Shown here one piece after another: positions 13,436-24,800 of a DNA stretch of 64,000 bases. The notes below the pieces were generated by a model. That model was not told the origin of the DNA. It searched no databases and was given only the letters and a program-made list of their open reading frames with translations. This DNA is from Lutraria lutraria (lineage: Eukaryota > Mollusca > Bivalvia > Venerida > Mactridae), in the NCBI GenBank assembly GCA_964023205.1, contig OZ026844.1:34457326-34521325 (forward strand). The letters are read 5' to 3'. The position numbers and the translations under genes are program-made. How positions within the stretch are numbered: the stretch's first letter is position 1; each line of letters opens with the position of its first letter.

Positions 13436-13477
13436 CTCTAAAATTGGAGAGTTCCCACCTCCAGAATGAAAAGTCAT
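13436..13477 (-). CDS. Candidate alternative first coding exon of PDZRN (14 codons)
   Basis: On the minus strand an ATG at 13477 (context GCAATGA, G at -3) opens MTFHSGGGNSPILE. It ends in GAG immediately before a GTGAGA donor at 13435-13430, in phase 0. Splicing to the known phase-0 exon would give ...SPILE followed by VNGRDLS, restoring the Glu-Val-Asn-Gly order that I recall in full-length vertebrate PDZRN proteins. An in-frame TGA lies just upstream, so this would be a true N-terminus of a RING-less isoform. I recall a short PDZRN4 isoform in vertebrates that also begins at this splice junction. The Gly/Ser/Pro composition is less AT-driven than most chance frames here. No promoter element was identified, and chance occurrence is a real alternative. 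Confidence 0.28.
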
Positions 13478-13992
13478 TGCTGATGATCAATATCCCCATA
13501 AGGCCGAAAGAAACGAGGACAAATTAGTCTGTCCAATTACTTACAATTTTCTAACAAAGTGACACTTCTGAGTATTGTTACTTTCTAATTTGGAAGTTTT
13601 TTCTAACGAGGTTTAACACTTTTAAGTCAGGATGAAGCTTCTATTGATCTTGTGGAATAATTCTCAACTGAGGACAAGAATCAAGCAGCTTATGTACTTA
13701 TATACTCTCATACTGAGACAATATAATAAGTTTCAGAGAGACTGTCAGAAACTGATCAGTGCAAGAGAGTGAGAGACAAATCCTTGACAATACCATATCA
13801 TCCCCAACAGAAAAGTAACATTTCAGTAAAAATAAACACCTTCAATTGCACTTGTCCATAGACATATCAGAATTGCATAGGATTTAGATTGAAACAAAAG
13901 TCATCTGCTTGAGACAAAAGGCTTTAGTGTCTACAGACTAATATAAAATAAGCTATCAGCTGTTTTAAGATACTTAGAACTGGTTTCAACTT

Positions 13993-14098
13993 GAACGGGC
14001 AAACCGAGCAAACAAGTGTGCGAACGAACGAACAAATGAGAGAACTAATGGACGAATAAACAAACAAAGAAGCATACAAAGAAAGGAAGAAAGAAAGA
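13993..14098 (+). repeat. Degenerate tetranucleotide microsatellite (GAAC/AAAC/GAAA)
   Basis: About 105 bp of purine-rich four-base units, including CGAACGAACGAACAAA, AATAAACAAACAAAG and GAAAGGAAGAAAGAAAG. The unit drifts from GAAC to AAAC to GAAA along the tract, as in an aged microsatellite. Confidence 0.75.
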
Positions 14099-16419
14099 CC
14101 CTCATTTCAGTGTATCAAAGATTACTATTTTGGAATTAAAAGCCAAAAACTGCACATTTTTTATGATGCCAATATCCTGCTTACCTTAAGCTAGCAGTCT
14201 TTAAGACTTCCATCAAGTAAGTTGTTGTTGGCAACGAGAAATATCCAACAATGCATTGCAGATATTTTTGGAAGCATACACAGGAAACAGTAATAAATTT
14301 CAAGTAAGACAAGCTTACTGAACCAGCCTAACTCATCATTTCATATTTCTGATGTCAAAACTAAACAAAAATACCATTGTTACAAATAAACATACAATAT
14401 ATCTCCACAATAGCTGCCAGAGGAGAATTGTTTCTACCAATATCCGATTACTCTGTTTTTTTTCAAAGGTTCTTCTTTTCTCCTTTTTTTAATGAGGCAA
14501 TCTAACTGAGAAAATTATAGGTGTCAATTATTATACAAGCATCAATTACAGCTAGTGGAATGGCATCTGAAATCTCCATCAAATAAGCACTTTTTTAAAA
14601 TGAAGCCAACAGTAAAATGGTTGGTGTGAACTGGAATGGTAGGTTACACATTTCGGCATTTTTCTACATTCAACCAAAACAAGTGAAGCAAAAAACAACA
14701 ATACAATCAACTGCAAAGAATTTTTCGACAACAAAGTGGCCGTAAAACATGAAATTGCGGCAAATTTAACCAATAAATTGCTTTATTTAATTGAAATCCA
14801 ATTAAAATCATTAAAAACTGCACAGAACAAAATTTGATGTGCACACAATATCTGCCTCAACAGCGGAAGAACTTAATCTTGAAAGAACAAAAATTGCCAA
14901 CAAATGCTCATTGGGTGATGCTTGTGAGTAGTTATATAAACCTGGAGGAAATACGGAGCTAATCAACTTTTTAAGTGCACTTTTCTTTGTAAAAACACGT
15001 AGAAAGATGAATTATTTCCGACTTGATTAAGAAATAATCCATTCTCTAAGTTTGAGTATATGTCAATCAAGTACAACAAAAAACACCTAAGTCCCAACCA
15101 TATTGATTTTAAAACATGCTCCTACTGTACTTCTACAGAGTACTGAAACTGTAATTGCTCAGATATGTAACACCAAATCCATCACTTGAGTGATGAATAG
15201 CTACCAGCATTTTTTCTGTTACTTACACCCTAGTTTTGAGGCAAATTTGTTTTAGATCATATCTGTTCTTTTTTTAGCTATGTCGGATTAGCCAGAAAGT
15301 AAATTTGTCACAGCCAGTAGTAATAATCCAATACTGGACGATATAGGCAAACAGTCGGAGAGTGGTAATTTACAATGCCATGTTAAGCCTCTATAATACC
15401 TCTCCATATGTCTTCTGTAATACTATTGTTTCCTTAAAGACAACAGAAAACTTAACATGCTGAGACAAATATCCGTACAGTACAGCGATGGGAGAGCAAT
15501 AAATTTGTAGAGTTCTGCTAGAAAACAATAATTATAGATGATGACTAGCAAGACTTGAGTAGAGGCAAAGCGAATAACGTCGACAGTATTGGCGACACAG
15601 TGTCGTGCCTTCTATTGATCATAATGGTAGTTTCTGTAAAAACATTTCCTAGAATACAAAATTGTCAAGCATGCATCTTCTTGCATGTAACTTCCTAGTG
15701 TAACAATTGGTGTAATTACACTCATGGGGAAACTGTTGCTTTTTTTGGAATCAATTTCAATGGTAAAAGATTTAGGGAATGATCATACAAACTGACAACA
15801 ACTTGGTACATAGCTGGTATATCATCAAATACATGAATATTACTCAAATAATGATAGGGATATTTCATGGAAACATAAACAAGCTAAAGAATTATCAATA
15901 AAGCTTATACAAGCAACCAGAGAAGTAAACCAGCCATAAGAAGAACCCAATAAAATAAACAAGTTTTATTTAGATAAATCATCACAGCAGCTGATGGAAG
16001 TATCTTGAAAAGAAATGAATTTTTGCAGAACATATTTGATCTGCATCATCATAGGAACATAGCGGGGCATTTCAGGTACACAATGAAATATTTGGGACTG
16101 TAGAAACGTTTTTCTTGGTTTAAACAAAAGAGCAATTGCTGATGGTCATCAACCACACATGCTGCTTAGCTGTGGATACCAAAAACAAGCACAAATCCAC
16201 TGCAAGTAAGAGCAAGCAGTGTTATTGCTTAAGTCCTCTAATCATAATGCAATCTTACTTAAGGTTTCAAAAGTACCTTTAAGGGTTCTTGATTTTTGCT
16301 CTGGGTAAAATCTAAAATTAACCAATTGACAAAGACTAAAAACAATTGGTGAGGTTGGACCAAGGGTCTGTACTCTGTACTCCATCTTACTACACTCTAA
16401 CTTCATTTTAAGTTTCAAG

Positions 16420-16500
16420 GATATATGGATAGAGATGGACAGAGACCATTACCATATCCCTCCCCTAAGCATTGCAGCGGGGGGGGGGGGGGGGGGGATA
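16420..16500 (+). repeat. Tail of an interspersed repeat with a C-rich/G-rich hairpin
   Basis: The sequence GATATATGGATAGAGATGG, then ACAGAGACC, CCCTCCCC, a short loop, a 19-G run and GATAA can fold C-rich onto G-rich. I recall the arrangement of a GGACAGAGACC-like word followed by CCCC...GGGGATAA as a common interspersed repeat tail in bivalve genomes. That recall supports but does not prove the origin. Confidence 0.4.
16479..16497 (+). repeat. Poly-G homopolymer tract (19 G)
   Basis: Nineteen consecutive guanines after GCAGC. The run alone could form a G-quadruplex on the plus strand. It forms the 3' half of the hairpin-like repeat tail at this position. Confidence 0.95.
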
Positions 16501-19015
16501 AGTACAACTGATTCCTATGTATTACAGTTTGTACATTTTGAACATTTACCAGGCATTACAATTTTAAAGGTTATGCTAAATTATTCAGAGCAGGAAATGC
16601 ACCAATACAGTTAATGTATGTTCATCATGCATCTGGCTAAGATTCAAACAGGGAAAAAACAGCATTCATCACCAGAGCTTCTAGGGAAATGTTGGTACTA
16701 AAGCTTAATTTCTTTAGACATATTTTCAATACTTTAAATTGAAATCACCATAGTATGGGAGATAAGACATGAAGTTAAACCACAGAACAGATGATAAAAA
16801 CGTAACATGCAAAGTAACATAAACATAATGTTCCTGCAACAACATCCATTCACCTTACAATTACCTTTTTAGATAGAAGGGATAATTATCAATTAAGACA
16901 ACTGTTTCAATTACCGCACAACTGGGGTAATTAATTAGTCAGGGAATCAATGATCATGAAGAAGCTTGCATTCTTCCTGGTAAGCGAGAAGCTTGATATA
17001 CAAGAAGGGAGGTGATAGCAGATATTTCACAGAGATAAATATTCCATGGTAACAAAACCTCATTCCAGATGATGGATTATTTGCATTTTATGACTTATTC
17101 TACAATATGATGTTTGATAATAATGGGTTCACGACTCATATACAAGAACCTTGTGGAAGTTTTGTCATTCTTGCCATGCTCCGAGCAAGCTCCAGCATTT
17201 GCTAGTATACACCTTTCTCATGGATAAACACCTTTCCTTCATTATAATCCCCCACGCTACCTGGCAACTAACTACATGGTGCTTTATTGGTCCCTCAGAT
17301 AACAATTGGTGATGAATAAAAGTAAATTCTGCATTCTGCATTATAACAAACATAGTTTGCCCCTCTATGATCACCATTCTAGTGTTTGACTAAAAATTAT
17401 TGCCATCAGTTCCACCAATAATTTCTTCTGCAGCTTGGCACCGTATCCTTGATAATACTGATACAATAGTCTGTAGTCTGTTGAATGATCCAAAAATACA
17501 TTCTTGTCAATACAATAATTGAACAAAATAATGCTGTTTCACATGTTTTTGTTCCAAGCAATATCACCCAATAAGGAGCACCTGTCTTAAATCGTGAGTG
17601 TAACCTTTGTGAGTGTAGCCTTTTCTATGAAACTCTTACTGTCTCATGTTTAGCAAGTCAAGGTCTACATTTGCATGTACCCAAAGGAATAGGTAATTTG
17701 AAGAAATTCAAAATAGCTAATGAAATAGAAAGTAGTCAACTAACTTATTGACCTCACTAAGTGGTGATTAACTTCTGTTTTAAGTCGAACAAAAATATAA
17801 ATTACAATAAACGTAAGTTAAATAACATCTAGCATTTGTATAAACTACAAACAGTTCCCTCGTTTTCTAACCAATAAACAGGCAACTATTACATACTTAA
17901 ACTATCATATGTCACAATTGTGGAAACAGAAATATAATAGAGTAATTGATAGATCGGAACAACTGGATTATGTTTCGCATTAGAACAAGTCAAATAAGGT
18001 GACAATCAGAAAAGCCACAGAGGAGAGGTTAATGCCTGTAACTATTATTATATCATCTAACAAATCATATCCTAGAGGATTATGGGAGATCATCTTGTCA
18101 AAGCAGTCGAATGCAATCATAATGTTTCCCTAGTTTAGCTAAGTGTATAATTCCATTATACAGTACATTCATAATTATGTAAAACTGCTGGAATCAAAGC
18201 ACTGTGAGGAAGCATAACGTAAGTATCAACAGAGAGCAGCATATTGTGTGCACTCATTTTTGTTGGTCTGTGATTTAGTACATTATTCAATTTTATGTGG
18301 CAAAGAATATAAAGACAAGTTCTGTCTCATCAGAGAATGACTCAGGTTGAAGTAATTATTTAATGTACTTAATGATATTATTTAACAATGAAGTCATGCA
18401 GTGAAACAGGATAACAGTATAAAAACAAACAAAGAAACCGGAAAATAAACAGAATCTGGTCAGTTTTATTGATTCTAAAGTCCAATATTGGTTTTAATAC
18501 TAAACCACATTGTAACAAAGAGCATCAGAAATCCTGTGGTAAACATTTATTAACAAAGACAAGAAGTGACCAATACTAATTTAAACGTAGAGCAAAAAAC
18601 AATAATAACTTACAAGTTATTGTAAGTCAGCGTCAAAATAGAAATTACAGTAATTTAGTGTCCACTTCACTTGACTGGTTTACTGTAAAACCTAAGTGAA
18701 CCTGTCACCTCTGAATAAAAGCCATGGTGTATATGAGCCAATCTTTATCATACAAACTTTGGTAGATCAAAATATACCTTTGTATCAATTTCAACCATTA
18801 TTTATTAAGTCCCTAATTGCCATTGGTGTACTTTCTGTCTGAGTGGCCTTTCTCTGAAGTTTGTCAGTACTTAATTACAGTGATATTAGAGGTGTTTAAA
18901 ATACTAATTAGGCCTAATTAGCTTCTACATAGAGATTTCAGCACTATGATACAATAGCAAAGTATCATGCTTGAATCAAACGGCACCAGATGTAACATCA
19001 CTCATCAACACTCAC

Positions 19016-19039
19016 CATGGCTACTGACAACAGAGACAT
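19016..19039 (-). CDS. Candidate alternative first exon ending ATG|GTGAGT
   Basis: On the minus strand MSLLSVAM ends exactly at a GTGAGT donor (19015-19010) in phase 0, so splicing to the known exon would give SVAM followed by VNGRDLS. The last ATG sits in an excellent context (GCCATGG), and a longer frame in the same register runs back to an ATG at 19192 (59 codons). The longer frame has no recognisable domain. The donor is strong, but an isolated Kozak-plus-donor coincidence is plausible in a 60-kb intron. Confidence 0.15.
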
Positions 19040-20820
19040 CGTGACACGGGTGCTGCAAAAACTAATTACAACTGACAATATGTCCACGAGCCAATGGCAA
19101 GTACTTGATGTTAAATCATAGCAGGTGTTGGCACACTTTTTTATATAATAAAAAGTAGCAAACATCATCCTGCTAAAACGTGTAACAGTCAATTTTAATG
19201 ATATTCATTGATATAAACCCTTTGATACTTAACATCAAAGTGTTCATATTGACAAAATAATGGTATAAAATAATGAAATTCATCAATAAAATATGACACA
19301 AGAGTACACTAAGTCAGATAGGCCTGATTTAAGTAATTCAGTTCTCATAAAAAATCAGTGGCACTGACAGTGCATCAAACCTCAATAAAGTAAAATTCAT
19401 CAAAATTACTGACAGATTTTTTTTTCTAAGTTCATCACGCTATGTTTAATGGCAAGTTTCTATTATAACTGTTTTATTGTATCTATAACGCATAAATAGC
19501 TTCCAGCTATCATGAACTGTTGTTAACTGAACATGATGTAACACTTTGAAATATAACCAATATCATTATATACAATATAATTATGAAAATCACTTGAGGC
19601 AAAAACTGAAGCGAAATTGGTGCTTATCAGCAGATTGTCCACATTAATGTATTTCATTAGATTTCAAATGTGAAATTATTTAACATTAATTTGATTTGGA
19701 GACTTAAAACCCTGGAGTTGTTAGTAATTGGTCATATTGATCCCAATGCAAGTGTCACTTAGTTCAAAAACAAAAAAATAGATTCCAATTAAATTTAGAT
19801 AAAACAGCAAGTGAAGGTTTCAATTTGCAGTAAGAAATGCTTCGGTGACACTAAACATAGATAAGCTTAACTCTTAGACAAGCACATTATGCTGGCAGTC
19901 AGGACAGCCATTTTAAATAAGGTTCTCCTGAACTTATAAAATTGTTCCTCAAGAAAGCTTACAGCTAGACGTATAGTCATCCATCTTTTTTACCCATTCA
20001 AACTCCTCATCTAATTATACTGCCTAAAGTTGATACCATATATATCTACACTGTAATGGCCTTCAATGATTTCTAAGCCTTTAAAATCCTCTACAATCTA
20101 TGACCATCATTTTCTCACTGTGTAACTATTATTGATCACGTTCGGTCGACATGGTCGACATTCGGTACTATTCCTCTGGTGCTACTAAAGTTCCGAAATA
20201 GCAGAAGCTTTCCTAATGCGACTTCTACTAAAAGCCTTCCTGAAGTCGTAAATAAGACTATACATCCCATCAGTAAACTGGGATTATTCTATAATATGAT
20301 ATTATAAATCAAACCTAAATGTACATAATTCACCAACATTCAGATAGAACTCTTCTACAGCAGGAGGGGAGAGTGTAAGTTCATCTATTTTTATGATGAC
20401 TGAAATAAGGACAAAGAATAGGCTAGTAGGTGTAAGGTACGCATCTGGAAATTTTGTTTCAAGTATGTTCAACTGTGACAATTTTGCACTAAAATCGAAA
20501 ATGGTACAATTCATAACAGGAATCTTTCTTGAACAAATATGGTTTGTCCACAAAAACCTCAGTTTGTCATTATGAAATAATTCTACATAAAATCAGGGGA
20601 AAACATTACTTTGCACCTAAAAGTTCCTCATATGGTATTCATAAAAGAAATATCATGACAAAGATTAAAAAAATGATGGTTTATGTTTTTCATCAGGTCT
20701 ATTTGAAATACATGATTGCAGTCTCTAATAGAAAAAAGATGACTGAAATGAAATAATCAACACAAATTAATTAATAAAAAAAATATCTATTATCTTAAAC
20801 ATGAAATATGTCCGTGGTAT

Positions 20821-20852
20821 ATTGAGATCAATTGAGATCAACTGAGATCAAT
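20821..20852 (+). repeat. Short tandem repeat, about 10-bp unit ATTGAGATCA, three copies
   Basis: The word ATTGAGATCA occurs twice in tandem, then as ACTGAGATCA with a trailing ATTAGAT. It is a minor minisatellite-like tract. Confidence 0.85.
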
Positions 20853-21476
20853 TAGATATAGGAAACAACATAAGGAGAGACTGTGTCTACGGTTTGCGTG
20901 TATCACAAGTAATAATGTGTCACACAAAGCATCAATAACAAGCGATATAAACGACCAGAAAAACATTGCAATTTTCTCTCATTATTTTTTCTCACATCAC
21001 AAACAAAGTGATAGATTTTTTCTAATGAATACATTTCTTGTCATGATGACTATAAAATGATCGGAGATCTGCTCATTTTGATTGTAACTATGGTGATATA
21101 TATCTCTTAAAAAATAGTCTCTAGAATCTTCATGAGATTCACTGAGGATGAATTACAAGAAAAACTTGATTGAATCCATACTATTGTGTCTTAGATCATG
21201 CAATTTTTCAGAAAAGATTAATTAGGATATTTTTCAACTTATTCAGCTTAAAGTTACAGACAAAAAAGATAAATAACACCATGGAAACATTTAATTCATC
21301 ACATGAATGATTTTTTTAGATAGATATAAATTTGAGCTATATATTTTATAAGTAATGAATTTGAACTCAAAGACAATGTGGGTGAAGGAGTGATTCGAAT
21401 TGCACTATCACATACATCAAAATATTTAAACTGCAACAAAAAAACGGGAGTTACAATGATCTTGCGCGTCACATCA

Positions 21477-21814
21477 CAGGGCCCTCATTTGACGTTTTTT
21501 GGGGCCGAAATTCGGCCCCATTCCCCTCCTAAAATCATATACTTTTTTCCCCTATTTTTGAAAAAAATTCCCCTAAAAAAAAAATTTGTTTTTTTGCTTA
21601 AATGATTCATATTAAGTTATTAACCTTTGATTAATAGTATATTAATGTATGTTGTATATTTAAATACAGCCATTTTAAGCTTAAAAGGCTTATTGCAGGG
21701 TTACACGGCAGTTGAAAAAGATCCCCTGAAATTCCCCTTTTTCCTCAAAATGACGCAAAATTCCCCTACCTGAGGGCCCCGGGCCCCTTCCCCTAAAGTG
21801 CAGCTAGGGCCCTG
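21477..21814 (+). mobile_element. hAT-like non-autonomous element (338 bp) with CAGGGCCCT ends
   Basis: The element begins CAGGGCCCTCATTTGACG and ends CTAGGGCCCTG, giving perfect 9-bp terminal inverted repeats (CAGGGCCCT / AGGGCCCTG). It is flanked by CATCA at 21472-21476 and 21815-21819, a candidate target duplication. CAGGG termini are typical of hAT transposons, whose duplications are normally 8 bp, so the 5-bp match may be a degraded 8-mer. The interior has at least seven CCCCT words, mostly TTCCCCT, plus a GGGGCCGAAATTCGGCCCC palindrome. There is no transposase. A relative lies at 59387-59661. Confidence 0.6.
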
Positions 21815-24800
21815 CATCACAATATGATCTATAATCCCAGTTTCAAATTTTCATCTTTCTTGCTGTCTTTTTTCTACAGTAGAAACGGTTGGTCACAGAT
21901 TACTATTGGAGGCTCTAAATCATTCTTGTACCAAGTTATTTGTAATAAAAACACAGAGGCAATAAATTTTAGAATAATAACCAGTCCATGACTATTTCCT
22001 TCATGACAATGCAAACTTCAAAGAAAAAAATAAATCTCGACCCATAATCCTTCACTAACAATGTCATGACATGACGTTCATAAAATCTCAAACACAATCA
22101 TCAGTGAGAACAGTCAAGGCTTAAAATCTGGATTGTATGTTTTTCTAAATACTTATTTTCTCGATAAACATATTTACGTCCTTACAATGAAGACCACAAC
22201 CTTACGTAGTGCGAAACGATTATGTATTCTTAATGTAGCATCAATAAATGCGTCCATTTATTCATCATAACAAAAAACAAACCCCCTACGACACTTTTTT
22301 ATTACCTTAAATCTATGATGTGAGATTGTTTATATAAACAATACATCAGGTCATAGCGTACATACACAGTCATAGCATCTTTTTACTAAATAAACCCAAA
22401 TGAATAAATAAAACAAAAGACAAAAAAAATATAATGTGCACAGTCAACATAGACAATCGTTTCATATTTCATGCTTCATGATAATTAACCTGTAAAAATG
22501 TTACTTACAAAAATAATCAACCAGCAACATACAGTAATAAATATCCTTATCCAATATTCACAGTACTATTTATTTCATGAATTACCAAAATGAGAAACAG
22601 GAAACTAAACAAACGTTTAAAAAACAACCACTACATACACCACCAGGTACTGACTTCTTCATTGCAAACCAAACAGTCAACATTTGGGCATACCTGAAAT
22701 CTAAACCACTCCAGAATGATATTTTCATTATAATTCTTCAAAAACCGAAAACACATTTTTTACGAAGAATGAAAAGAGATAAAAATATAAGTTTCATTAT
22801 GCATCTGCACCAGTACTTACAGCCTAGTATCGGTCCAATCAAGAAGCAGACAGATCATAAGATCAGTTCTCTACTTGGATATAATCAACAATATGATAAA
22901 TATCAAATGATATGAACCTCTTTGAATCCATGCAAGCACATCAAAAACAAACAAAAACCAAAATGACTTCAAATCAAATCTATAATAATTCCATATCATG
23001 ATAGTACATGAACAAAACAACATGCATTATAAGCCTTTGTGGTAATGTGATGATGATAATAACTATCAGCTTCAGGGCAGAAATCAGTTTGAAATAAACT
23101 CAATATTTGCAATTATTTGATGCAGTAATAGAGTTGCTGAAAACAAAACAACAGTAACTGTTGTGGAACTTGAGGAGTCACAAGAAATACTCGTCAGTCA
23201 CAAAAACACCAAAATGATGTGAAGTCACATATTCCTGAACTTAATGGTACATACCTATAACTTAACAAATATGGCATAAATTCCAATCAGGACTGGACTA
23301 ATATTTTATAATGAGATGATGAACAACTAAACAGAACAAAATTTAATGTACCTTCTTTCACGGGAGGAAGTTACAATTATAGTGTTTTAATAATGAGTAC
23401 AAAGCCTTCAGTTGCATAATCTGTGTACATGAAGCGCTTTATAATGTCAAATGAACGGATAAAAACTTACCTTTCACTTTAGAGGAGCCAAGGATTAGAT
23501 GAAGCACAACATTCAACATAAAAGTGACAAATTCTCTGTCATTCTGTATGATTTCATCTAAGTTGGTATTTCATAGCACACAAACTCCATAAATACAAAA
23601 TGTCAATGAAGTCACAGGCTTGTACAAAACAAATATAAACATTGAGAGCCACTTTTATCCCAATAGCTTCTAGTTATTGAACTAATGATATCATTTCATA
23701 CCAAGTGATTCATGATAGCCAAATATAATCTGGAATCCATGTCCATTGTATCATGTTAGTCCTATTCAAGCCAGATAGCCATCAAATTAATTCCTTCTAT
23801 GAGTAAATCATGCACTCCGTTTGGAAAAACATCTATAAATAAATACTTGAAATGTTTCCCATTGGAAAACAACGAATCAAAATGCAAATGTACCTTCACG
23901 ACAGAAGAGCCACGGAGGGTTTAAATTCTTCGATGGTATAATTGTACAATTGGAATGATTCACGCAAGTTGTCAACCACATTCATCACGACTTTACTGTT
24001 AGAAAATAATGATTCATTGAAGACCATTTTCTCATTTTAACAAAAAATTCTATAAAAAAGTAAAATCCAGAGATTTCCCTGAAAATGCTTCAAATGTAAC
24101 AGCAGGAGTTATAAAAACAGTTATTTTTCATGTGCAATGCAAACACGTTGGTATTCCAATTTCTTTATACATAACTTGTCACTCTCATAATTCCATTTGT
24201 GTAACAGTGATGCATGCCAAAGACTTGATCTGCCATCAAACTGTCCTGAAGCAAAGATGCCTCATTTCTATAGTGGCATTACATTTTAGTCATGCACAAT
24301 TATAGTCATACATTTTTAATAAAGATACTTCCAATAATCAAACAGAACACCTTATTTCCATGAGTCAAAACTAAAAGCCAGCATTATAACTAAAAATTCC
24401 CACTTTTTCCCATTGTTCCCAAGATGGACAATACACTCCAAGCCATCGGCAGAAAGCTTCCAGATTATCGCATGGTCAGTTAATAATAAAACAATGACAA
24501 GCTAGCTTAACATCCAGTTTATTTTGCCGACCCAATTATGATTCATTGTAAAAGATGACGATGAGACGCTAAATCAGGAGAATCTCATGGAAAAAAATCA
24601 ATGTCCCCTATCGGCCTGATACCAACAGATTCGCTTTGATGGAGTAAGGGTTACATGGGTTTTTATTCTGGGGATATAATAACGCAAATTCCGTAAGTCG
24701 CAAGCTTTTGTTTACGGATATAAATCCTGAAGTGTGGGACAATTACAGCCAGGCTGATTGGATTGATGCTTTTTTCACACATAAAAGAACAATTACGTTT

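Larger units (their letters stand above)
9345..16478 (-). other. Upstream intron, second segment
   Basis: AT-rich intronic DNA. It contains a dispersed repeat at 13132-13292, a candidate alternative first exon at 13436-13477 and a degenerate tetranucleotide array at 13993-14098. At its end (about 16420-16500) is a repeat tail beside a G run. A 36-nt stretch at 10948-10983 is bounded by splice-like sites but lacks a polypyrimidine tract. Nothing else recognisable was seen. Confidence 0.6.

Noticed and set aside
14187..14215. ATGGAAGTCTTAAAGAC frame before an AAG|GTAAGC donor
   Set aside because: The donor is strong but the frame leaves in phase 2, which cannot join the phase-0 PDZRN exon.
15580..15620. 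CGACACAGTGTCG palindrome related to the 50917 foldback
   Set aside because: Only 13 bases of palindrome; the resemblance to the foldback arm is too short to claim a shared origin.
18706..18730. CACCATGGCTTTTATTCAGAG before GTGACA on the minus strand, resembling a start and donor
   Set aside because: It leaves in phase 2 and lies within a fragment of the dispersed GAATAAAGGCC repeat.
23461..23500. GTGAAAG|GTAAGT donor on the minus strand, with similar words near 23350 and 23890
   Set aside because: The phase-0 frame has a stop right before the donor, so at most a noncoding 5' exon; the similarity among the three words is short and not convincing.
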